NCBI GenBank assembly: GCA_016866195.1
Contig: VGNF01000004.1
Span: forward strand, 1 to 32,909
Reading direction: 5' to 3'
DNA from: Chloroflexota bacterium
GTDB taxonomy: Bacteria > Chloroflexota > Anaerolineae > Anaerolineales > Villigracilaceae
DNA: 32,909 bases
Each line of letters opens with the position of its first letter. Position 1 is the stretch's first letter. The notes under the pieces are model-generated. The model made no database searches and was not told where the DNA came from. It was given only the letters and a program-made list of their open reading frames with translations. This document shows positions 8,607 to 15,668 of the stretch, piece by piece. Made by a program: the position numbers and the translations under genes.

Positions 8607-10466
8607 CTATTTCTTGGCAAACTGGACATATTTCGAACCGGGCAATCCATAATCGTATGGTTCACCCACGACTTCGAACGGCGTCTCGTAATTATGGGCA
8701 GGCATGGGCGAAGGGGCCTGCCACTCAGGGGACCGTGAATTCCACACATTGCCGGTTGCAGGGTCCCCTTTGCGGATGCTGTTGACCAGATTGATGATGA
8801 AGATCAATACGGAAAGCGCGATCAGGAAGGCGGCAATCGTCAGAACGATATGGGTATTCTGAAATCCCAACTCGGGATCGTAGTCGAAGATGCGTCTGCG
8901 CATCCCGAGCAAGCCGATGCGCATCATCCCGAAGGATAGCACAAGGAACGAGGGTGTCATCAGCCAAAAGTGAATTTTTCCGAGAGTTTCATTCATCCGG
9001 CGGCCGGTAGCTTTTGGGAACCAGTAATATAACGCCGCGAAAAAAGGAAATACGAATCCCCCGAAAAGCGTATCGTGGAAGTGACCAACAATCCAATAGG
9101 TATCGTGCAGGTGCAGATCGGTCGAAACGGTAGCATTCGGAGGTCCGGTGAGACCGCCCATAAGGAAGACCACGATCGCCCCAAGCACGAACAGCATCGG
9201 CGTCGGCAGATCGATCTTCCCCTTCCAGATGGTTGCCACCCACGAGAAGAATTTCACTCCCGTGGGAACCGCGACCAGCAAGGTGCTGTACATGAACGGA
9301 ACCCGCAGGTACTCATTCATGCCGGAGGTAAACATATGATGCGCCCAGACCAGAAACCCCACGAGGGCGATACCCAGGGATGACATGGCGATCCACTTGT
9401 AACCGAATAAGGGTTTTCGGACGAAGACCGGCAGCAATTCCGAGACCACCCCCAAACCGGGCAGAATAAAGACATAAACCGCCGGATGGGAATAGAACCA
9501 GAACAGATGCTGGAATAGAACCGGGTTGCCTCCCTTGTTGGGGTCAAAGAAACCCATCCCGAACAACCGTTGGAACATGACCATCTGAAACGACAACCCG
9601 ATCAGCTGCGTGGCGGTCAGGGCGATGAGAGAAGTGGCAATTGCCGCCCAGACGAAGATCGGCATGCGAAAGGCGGTCATGCCCTTGGCCCGCATGCGAA
9701 CGACGGTTGCAATCAGGTTGAGTGAACCGAGGACGGAGGACCAACCGGCCACAAATACACCCAGAAAGAACATCTGTTGACCGATCTTGTTCGGATTCAC
9801 CGAAAGCGGCGGATATCCCGTCCAGCCGGTTTCCACTCCGCCCAAAGGCATCGATAGAATTAACCAGACGGCAGCGGGAACTGCGATCCAGAAGGAAAAG
9901 GCGTTCAACCGCGGGAAAGCCATGTCGTGCGCGCCGATCAATAACGGAATTAGATAATTCATCAAACCGGCGATCCCGAGCAGGATCGAAACGATCATGA
10001 CCATCCCATGCAGGCTCATCAGTGTGTTGTATTGGTCGGGCTTTAAGAACTGCGCTCCTTCAAAGGACAATTCGGTCCGAAAGATCAGGGCGAATGTTCC
10101 GCCGATAACAAGCAACAGGATGCCTGTGACCGTGTATTGAATACCGATGACCTTATGGTCCAGGGAAGGTCCAAAATATTTAACCCAGCCCGGAGGATCT
10201 TCGCGATGATCAGGCATTTCCTGACCTCGCCACCACTTGAACCAATCGCCCATCACCCCATGGCCGACAAGAAAGGCCATTGTGCCAACGAATCCACCAA
10301 ACACCCAGGCGTGTTCGGTTACCAGATATTTCCCCGTTGCCGGCAACCCCATGGCAAGACGGATCCCAGCGACAAGCACAATACCTGCCAACAGGCCAGC
10401 CGACAACCACAACAGGCCGCGCATCAACGGCGTAGATAGAAATTGTTTCATGCTCCAGTTCTCCAA
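8607..10466 (-). CDS. ctaD: Cytochrome c oxidase subunit I (A2-type) with N-terminal two-TM extension
   Basis: FWFYSHPAVYVFILPG (YS-HPxVY), WAHHMF, HDTYWIVGHFH, IGAHDMAFPRLN; no Glu in the HPEVY position. Confidence 0.96.
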   Translation of the reverse strand: MENWSMKQFLSTPLMRGLLWLSAGLLAGIVLVAGIRLAMGLPATGKYLVTEHAWVFGGFVGTMAFLVGHGVMGDWFKWWRGQEMPDHREDPPGWVKYFGPSLDHKVIGIQYTVTGILLLVIGGTFALIFRTELSFEGAQFLKPDQYNTLMSLHGMVMIVSILLGIAGLMNYLIPLLIGAHDMAFPRLNAFSFWIAVPAAVWLILSMPLGGVETGWTGYPPLSVNPNKIGQQMFFLGVFVAGWSSVLGSLNLIATVVRMRAKGMTAFRMPIFVWAAIATSLIALTATQLIGLSFQMVMFQRLFGMGFFDPNKGGNPVLFQHLFWFYSHPAVYVFILPGLGVVSELLPVFVRKPLFGYKWIAMSSLGIALVGFLVWAHHMFTSGMNEYLRVPFMYSTLLVAVPTGVKFFSWVATIWKGKIDLPTPMLFVLGAIVVFLMGGLTGPPNATVSTDLHLHDTYWIVGHFHDTLFGGFVFPFFAALYYWFPKATGRRMNETLGKIHFWLMTPSFLVLSFGMMRIGLLGMRRRIFDYDPELGFQNTHIVLTIAAFLIALSVLIFIINLVNSIRKGDPATGNVWNSRSPEWQAPSPMPAHNYETPFEVVGEPYDYGLPGSKYVQFAKK

Positions 10467-10467
10467 T

Positions 10468-11475
10468 TTACTTGAGGGTCTTTATGTATGCGATGAGGTT
10501 GCCAACTTCTTCCTGGCTGAATGAATACGCAGGCATCGGGCTGGCAGCTTCGAAACCAGCCACAATTTTTGCGGCCGGATCGAGAATCGATTCGGTTAGG
10601 AAAGATTCGTCGGCGACGACGGAAGTGCCATTTGCAAGGTTTACTTGCGAGCCGAAGAGCCCCAGCCATGTCGGTCCTACCAAGGCGGCGCCATTGATGG
10701 AATGACAGCCCACGCATCCATTGGCGGCTGCCAGGAGCTCCCCCTTCCCCTCGGGAGTTTGTGCGGCGGCAAATGCGATCTGCTGCTCCTGAACCCAGGC
10801 GGAAAAATCCGCTGCTTCACTCACAACCACGACACGCTCCATTGCGTAATGAGCCGCGCCGCATAATTCCGCACAACGTACTTTGTAATTTCCGATCTGA
10901 GAAGGCGTTATCCGAAGCTCGGTCACCCGGCCTGGCACGATATCCTGCTTGACGCGAAATTCTGGCACCCAAAAGGAATGAATCACATCCCTTGATTCCA
11001 TCTTCAGCAAGACCTGTCTTCCCACAGGCAGGTGAAGTTCATTACTGATGAATCCGCCGTAATCGGGATATTCAAAATTCCAAGAAAACTGCTGAGCCCT
11101 GACCTTGATCACCATGGCTTCGGGATCGACTCGACGGATTTCCCTCAGGTTATAGGCTCCCAGATAGGCAAATGCGAGGACGGTAAACAAAGGCATGATC
11201 GTCCAGCCAATTTCGAGGCTGGTATTTCCCTCCACGTGCTCCGCGTCCGAGAGATCCCCCTTCTTCCTGCGAAATACTATCAAGCTATAAAACAAAGGCA
11301 CCACGATCAAGGCAAACAGGAACGACATGGCAATGACCTGCAAATTCCAGAGCCAGTCGATCGCGACTGCCTGCGTGCTTGCCTGGGCAGGCATTAACCC
11401 TGCCGAATCCAGGCCGAAATAAGTGAGACCCGCCATGAGAATGACCAGAAATCCCACGATAATGATATGTCGCAT
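10468..11475 (-). CDS. ctaC: Cytochrome c oxidase subunit II with C-terminal cytochrome c domain (caa3-type)
   Basis: CuA motif CAELCGAAHYAM and C-terminal GCVGCHSI (CxxCH); start chosen at MRHIIIVGFLVI. Confidence 0.94.
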   Translation of the reverse strand: MRHIIIVGFLVILMAGLTYFGLDSAGLMPAQASTQAVAIDWLWNLQVIAMSFLFALIVVPLFYSLIVFRRKKGDLSDAEHVEGNTSLEIGWTIMPLFTVLAFAYLGAYNLREIRRVDPEAMVIKVRAQQFSWNFEYPDYGGFISNELHLPVGRQVLLKMESRDVIHSFWVPEFRVKQDIVPGRVTELRITPSQIGNYKVRCAELCGAAHYAMERVVVVSEAADFSAWVQEQQIAFAAAQTPEGKGELLAAANGCVGCHSINGAALVGPTWLGLFGSQVNLANGTSVVADESFLTESILDPAAKIVAGFEAASPMPAYSFSQEEVGNLIAYIKTLK

Positions 11476-11709
11476 ACTCGCTCTCTCTCCTGAACAATAT
11501 CGAACCGGAACACCCCAAGTAGACAACCGCCCTAATTTACCAAATATTGGTCGAAATGTCACTATTTTCCTGGGTGATTGTACAATGCCTCACCACATGG
11601 TTTCCACCAATTTGGTTTATGAATCCACGTGCAACCTGGAGGTTCCCATCTTCGATTTGAATACCTCCTCCCTCCAGAAATAATATGAGTACCATCGGCA
11701 GAAATGATA

Positions 11710-11741
11710 AAACAGCGCACCCGCCCCGGATTGCGCTGTTT
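11710..11741 (-). terminator. Hairpin terminator for the cytochrome c lipoprotein gene
   Basis: AAACAGCGCA (11710-11719) / TGCGCTGTTT (11732-11741), 10-bp perfect stem; minus strand continues TTTTATCATT. Confidence 0.7.
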
Positions 11742-11760
11742 CGATATCCAGCCGGTTGCT

Positions 11761-12162
11761 TTACTTCAATGTACGGATGAAGGCAACAGCCTGCCAGATC
11801 TGCTCGTCGGTGAGAACGCCCCGCCAGGCCACCATTGAAGTTCCCTCCTTTCCGGAGGCAATCCTCCAGAACAGGTAATCATCCCCGGCGCGGGCCTGCA
11901 ACTCGGCGAGGTTTTTGGGGGCTGGGTCCAACGCGACACCAGCTGGACCATCGCCATAGCCCTGAGGACCGTGACACGATTCGCAATTGACCTGGAAAAC
12001 TTTCGCTCCTGCCGAAGCCGCATCCGTACCAAGTGGATTCGTCTGGCCGGCAAATTCAGCAGGAACTGGATCCAGCGGCACATTGGCTTCACTACCGCCG
12101 CCACCACAAGCTGCGATAACCAGCATACTCAGGACAAGGATGGGCATTTTCTTAATAAACAT
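11761..12162 (-). CDS. Class I cytochrome c lipoprotein
   Basis: Lipobox-like VIAACGGGG, CESCHGPQGYGDGP (CxxCH), SMVAW possible axial Met; RBS GGAGGTGAACG before ATG. Confidence 0.88.
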   Translation of the reverse strand: MFIKKMPILVLSMLVIAACGGGGSEANVPLDPVPAEFAGQTNPLGTDAASAGAKVFQVNCESCHGPQGYGDGPAGVALDPAPKNLAELQARAGDDYLFWRIASGKEGTSMVAWRGVLTDEQIWQAVAFIRTLK

Positions 12163-12192
12163 CGTTCACCTCCGTAGAACTCTTCTGGCAGC

Positions 12193-12198
12193 ATTATA
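12193..12198 (-). promoter_or_regulatory. -10 element of the cytochrome c promoter
   Basis: Exact TATAAT on the minus strand, about 40.5 bp from box centre to the inferred start site. Confidence 0.6.
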
Positions 12199-12218
12199 AA
12201 CCAAAGGATTTCTCGCTT

Positions 12219-12234
12219 CGTGACTTAAGTTACA
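12219..12234 (-). promoter_or_regulatory. CRP/FNR-family-like operator box (cytochrome c side)
   Basis: Minus strand TGTAACTTAAGTCACG; TGTNA-N6-TNACA-like dyad, reverse-complement partner of the box at 12344-12359. Confidence 0.65.
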
Positions 12235-12343
12235 TCCAGGTTTTCGTACACTTGCTTAGCGAAGAATCCGGAGGCTGATTGAGAAGGGAGAACGAACCCA
12301 ATTGACCGCCGGTTTCACAAGGAAATGCATTTATAGGGATGTG

Positions 12344-12359
12344 TGTAACTTAAGTCACA
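12344..12359 (+). promoter_or_regulatory. CRP/FNR-family-like operator box (heme-copper operon side)
   Basis: TGTAACTTAAGTCACA; 15/16 identical to the first box when each is read in its direction of transcription. Confidence 0.65.
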
Positions 12360-12380
12360 GCATTCACAAAGGCGACCGAT

Positions 12381-12386
12381 TAAGAT
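12381..12386 (+). promoter_or_regulatory. Candidate -10 (TAAGAT) of the plus-strand heme-copper operon
   Basis: TAAGAT 21 nt after the upstream box, placing the box centre near -41.5. Confidence 0.4.
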
Positions 12387-12440
12387 ATAGCTAATAAGAC
12401 AAAACTTGTGAAATAACACACATTACTAAAGGAGAGTGCC

Positions 12441-12593
12441 ATGAACGAACAGAAAGGGAAAGAACCTGTTCCAGTAGGACAGAAATGGTTCGACAACGTC
12501 TGGTTGCTGTTCCTGCTCTCGCTCTTGATCAGCGGTTTGCTCTATAACGTTTGGGGGCTGGTCGACTTGATGAACGTCCCGCCCGCACCCTAG
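12441..12593 (+). CDS. 50-aa single-TM protein, candidate subunit IIa-like small subunit of the B-family heme-copper enzyme
   Basis: MNEQKGKEPVPVGQKWFDNVWLLFLLSLLISGLLYNVWGLVDLMNVPPAP; RBS AAAGGAGAG; immediately upstream of subunit II; below the supplied ORF-track cutoff. Confidence 0.75.
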   Translation: MNEQKGKEPVPVGQKWFDNVWLLFLLSLLISGLLYNVWGLVDLMNVPPAP

Positions 12594-12614
12594 GAAAGGA
12601 AATGGAGATACGCC

Positions 12615-13133
12615 ATGTTAGCTCCTGAACGAATTTGGTGGAAACCCATGGGCCGGCTGGAAAAGACCTGGCTTACCGTCGCCCTGGTCTGGTGTGTATT
12701 TCTCACGATAATGATGCCCTTGTGGTACCTGTACGGAAAACAAAATGTGCCTGCCGAAACCTACCGGGTGACCAAGGAAGCCTATTCCGCAAAGGTCAAC
12801 GAATTTGTCACCCAATTTCAGGTTGGCGAAGAAAACGGCATACCTGTTGTTGCGCCTCCCGCTGGAAGTGATATCTACCTGAGGGCGAGCACCTGGCAAT
12901 GGTATCCGATTCTGCAACTGGAAAAAGGGGAAATTTACCGCCTGCATCTTTCATCCATGGATCTTCAGCATGGATTCTCGCTTCAGCCTGTGAACATCAA
13001 CCTGCAAGTACTGCCGGGATACGATTACGTCGCGACCATCGTCCCGACTACCACCGGTGAGTTCACGGTCGTTTGCAACGAATATTGTTACCTCGGCCAT
13101 CACACCATGGTCGGTAAAGTGATAGTTAAGTAG
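12615..13133 (+). CDS. CuA-containing subunit II of ba3-like heme-copper enzyme
   Basis: Single N-terminal TM, LQHGFSL His and CNEYCYLGHHTM CuA motif. Confidence 0.92.
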   Translation: MLAPERIWWKPMGRLEKTWLTVALVWCVFLTIMMPLWYLYGKQNVPAETYRVTKEAYSAKVNEFVTQFQVGEENGIPVVAPPAGSDIYLRASTWQWYPILQLEKGEIYRLHLSSMDLQHGFSLQPVNINLQVLPGYDYVATIVPTTTGEFTVVCNEYCYLGHHTMVGKVIVK

Positions 13134-13147
13134 GAAGGAGGAATCCC

Positions 13148-14875
13148 ATGGCAACACTGGCACCTACAACCCAATGGACGAAAGGGGCAAAGGACGATTA
13201 TCGAACCTGCCCCGTCACCACTTTAAAAGTGGATTTGCATTCGGAACGCTTGATCATCGCCAACGCAGTCATGGCGGTGGTTTGTCTCGCTCTGGGCGGA
13301 ATCGCCGCTCTCCTGATCGCACTGACGCGCTGGCAGGCGATTCACCTGCTGGATGCGGCATGGTTCTACCGGTTGCTCACCCTCCACGGCATCGACATGC
13401 TTGTCGCGTGGATCGTATTCTTTGAAATGGCCGGCCTGCACTTTGGCTCGACCATCCTGCTCAATGCCAGACAAGCCAATCCAAAACTAGCCTGGTTCGG
13501 TTTCATCTTGATGACTGTAGGCGGATTGCTGGCGAACGGAGTGGTGCTCTTCGACAGCAATAGTATCGTGACCTTCACCGCGTATGTTCCACTCAAGGCT
13601 CACCCGCTGTTTTATTTGAGCTACATCCTGTTCGCGGTCGGGGCATTGATCACCGTGATCACGTTCTTCATCAACCTTGTCGTCGCCAAACGTGAAGGCC
13701 GATTCGAAGGTTCCCTCCCGCTGGTGGTATTCGGTCTGATGACTGCCGCCATCCTAGCTACCTACACGCTTCTCCAGGGCGCGGCTGCAATCGTTCCAGC
13801 CTTTTTTTGGTCCCTGGGCGTGTTACCCGAATATGATCCCGGAATCTATCGCAATTTCTTCTGGGGTTTTGGGCATCCAGCCCAACAAGTGAACCTGGCG
13901 GCCATGGTGGCGATCTGGTATGCACTGGCCCAGATGACCCTGGGAATTCGGCCTCTCAATGAAAAATTCTCCCGCCTGGCGTTCATCCTGTACCTGTTCT
14001 TCATCAACCTTGGTTCTGCCCATCACTTGTTGGTGGATCCCGGATTGTCCTTCGCGTGGAAGGCGGTCAATACATCCTATGCCATGTACCTGGCAGTTTT
14101 AGGTTCCATGATGCATGCATTCTCCATCCCCGCTGCAATGGAGGTTGCCCAGCGCGCAAAAGGCTTCACCAAGGGATTGTTTGGATGGCTGCGCAACGCT
14201 CCATGGAACGAACCGGGTTTCTCTTCACTCGTGGTCTCGATGATCCTCTTCGGATGGATTGGCGGAATTACCGGGGTGACCATCGGCACGGAGCAGATCA
14301 ACATGCTGGCTCACAACACCCTGCGATTGCCCGGTCACTTCCACGCGACAGTGGTCGGTGGAACCACGACCGCCTTCATGGGCTTTACGTATTATGTCAT
14401 TCCGTTGATCTTCCGAAAAGAATTGAAACTGAAGAAATGGGCGCAATGGCAGCCGTACGTCTATGGTGTCGGATCCGCCCTGGTTTCGTTGGGCATGATC
14501 ACCAGCGGACTGCAGGGTGTTTCGCGGCGCAACTGGGACATCACCTTTGCGGGTGTCGTTCCTGGAACGGTCGACCTTACCCTGGCCATTTTTGGCATTG
14601 GCGCCCTGATCGCCGTCACGGGCGGCATCATGTACCTCACGGTCGTCCTTGCCTCGGTGTTCACCGGCCCGCGCATGGAAGCCGGTCAATTATTGCTGGT
14701 GGCTGGATCGCAAAATCCCCTGCTCGAATCCACAAAACTGACCGACGAACAGATGGAAAGACCGCAGAACCAGCCGAAAGGTACCCTGGTATTGGTCTTC
14801 GCATTCCTGGTCTGGTTTGCTGTGTACTACCTCAGCAATTGGTGGTTGCTCGGTCGTACCTGGTTCATCCGCTAA
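13148..14875 (+). CDS. B-family (ba3-like) heme-copper subunit I lacking the active-site Tyr; candidate nitric oxide reductase-like enzyme
   Basis: LHGIDM, FWGFGHPAQQVN, SAHHLLVDPG, LPGHFHATV align with T. thermophilus ba3 motifs recalled from memory; six His retained, HPIVY Tyr replaced by Gln. Confidence 0.92.
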   Translation: MATLAPTTQWTKGAKDDYRTCPVTTLKVDLHSERLIIANAVMAVVCLALGGIAALLIALTRWQAIHLLDAAWFYRLLTLHGIDMLVAWIVFFEMAGLHFGSTILLNARQANPKLAWFGFILMTVGGLLANGVVLFDSNSIVTFTAYVPLKAHPLFYLSYILFAVGALITVITFFINLVVAKREGRFEGSLPLVVFGLMTAAILATYTLLQGAAAIVPAFFWSLGVLPEYDPGIYRNFFWGFGHPAQQVNLAAMVAIWYALAQMTLGIRPLNEKFSRLAFILYLFFINLGSAHHLLVDPGLSFAWKAVNTSYAMYLAVLGSMMHAFSIPAAMEVAQRAKGFTKGLFGWLRNAPWNEPGFSSLVVSMILFGWIGGITGVTIGTEQINMLAHNTLRLPGHFHATVVGGTTTAFMGFTYYVIPLIFRKELKLKKWAQWQPYVYGVGSALVSLGMITSGLQGVSRRNWDITFAGVVPGTVDLTLAIFGIGALIAVTGGIMYLTVVLASVFTGPRMEAGQLLLVAGSQNPLLESTKLTDEQMERPQNQPKGTLVLVFAFLVWFAVYYLSNWWLLGRTWFIR

Positions 14876-14892
14876 CGCGGACTCTCCTGAGT

Positions 14893-14925
14893 GTTCCGCC
14901 CAGGGTGATGCGCTCTGGGCGGAAC
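14893..14925 (+). terminator. Hairpin downstream of heme-copper subunit I
   Basis: GTTCCGCCCAG / CTGGGCGGAAC perfect 11-bp inverted repeat, 18 bp after the stop; only a weak T-rich tail. Confidence 0.55.
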
Positions 14926-14955
14926 ATAATACAAATTTGTTCTGAACCTGGGAAA

Positions 14956-15630
14956 TTGTTGTATACCACTTTATTCCTTGGATTATTGGGCAGTCTGGGT
15001 CATTGTGTGGGAATGTGCAGTGCTGTGATCATCCTGCTTGACAGACAAGCCTCGTTTCAGGGCAGCCGCCGATCCTGGCTGTTTGCCCATCTTGGACGCA
15101 TTACCACTTATGCAGGCCTCGGTTTTATATTTGGATTTTTCAGCGAATCGATTTGGTTCTTATCAACAAATTTGGCCGGCATTCAGGGATCTCTCTCGAT
15201 TCTCTTTGGTATTTTCGCCTTTTACATGGCGTTGGTTTTCATCGGACTTGGAAGGTCGCCTGAATTATGGCTCACAAACCTAGTTGCCAAATGGGGAAAA
15301 GCATTTCGTGGATTGAAATCCCCCGCCCCTTTCGTCGCGGGGTTGCTGTGGGGGTTGTTACCCTGCGGACTTGTCATCACCGCCCTGATCCCAGTCATGG
15401 CTTCGTTAAATGCCATTCAGGGTGCGTTGAACATGATCGTGTTCGGGATCGCCACCGTCCCTAGTCTCTTCGCCGTGGGTTGGTTGACGCAGAACACGAT
15501 CTCAAAAACCTTGTCTCGAAGCCTCGCTTCGATTGTGATGATGATCTTCGGAATTCAATTCGCCATGCGCGGATTCGCCTCCCTCGGCGTGGTAGACCAT
15601 TTATTGATCGGCAATTTAATGATTTGGTAA
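14956..15630 (+). CDS. TauE/SafE - UreH-like membrane protein (cytochrome/copper biogenesis-type)
   Basis: LLYTTLFLGLLGSLGHCVGMC...GLLWGLLPCGLV, typical COG2836-like; start uncertain (TTG at 14956, or ATG at 14908 inside the hairpin loop). Confidence 0.7.
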   Translation: MLYTTLFLGLLGSLGHCVGMCSAVIILLDRQASFQGSRRSWLFAHLGRITTYAGLGFIFGFFSESIWFLSTNLAGIQGSLSILFGIFAFYMALVFIGLGRSPELWLTNLVAKWGKAFRGLKSPAPFVAGLLWGLLPCGLVITALIPVMASLNAIQGALNMIVFGIATVPSLFAVGWLTQNTISKTLSRSLASIVMMIFGIQFAMRGFASLGVVDHLLIGNLMIW

Positions 15631-15668
15631 TTTTCATCAGAAATACATATTCTTATTCTCTTCCGCAA

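Noticed and set aside
11565-11600. Imperfect GGTGA...TCACC inverted repeat with ATTGTACAAT upstream of ctaC as another CRP/FNR box
   Set aside because: Arm spacing does not match the two boxes at 12219 and 12344, and the sequence differs
13886-13888. Missing active-site Tyr as a sequencing error
   Set aside because: Tyr codons (TAT/TAC) to CAA need two changes, flanking frame and motifs are intact, and neighbouring positions (V, F, W) also differ, so a genuine divergence is more likely
14225-14689. 154-aa antisense ORF within subunit I
   Set aside because: Antisense shadow with biased composition and no independent RBS or motif support
13148-14875. Annotation as cbb3-type oxidase subunit I because of the nearby CcoI-like ATPase
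   Set aside because: Subunit II has a CuA site and no CcoO/CcoP-like cytochromes are present; sequence aligns with the ba3/B family
14056-14955. 5' part of the 524-aa ORF 14056-15630
   Set aside because: It overlaps subunit I in another frame and reads through a hairpin; only the part from about 14956 resembles a real protein
15480-15668. 5' extension of the P1B ATPase ORF
   Set aside because: It overlaps the UreH-like gene out of frame; Cys-motif protein starts naturally at ATG 15669
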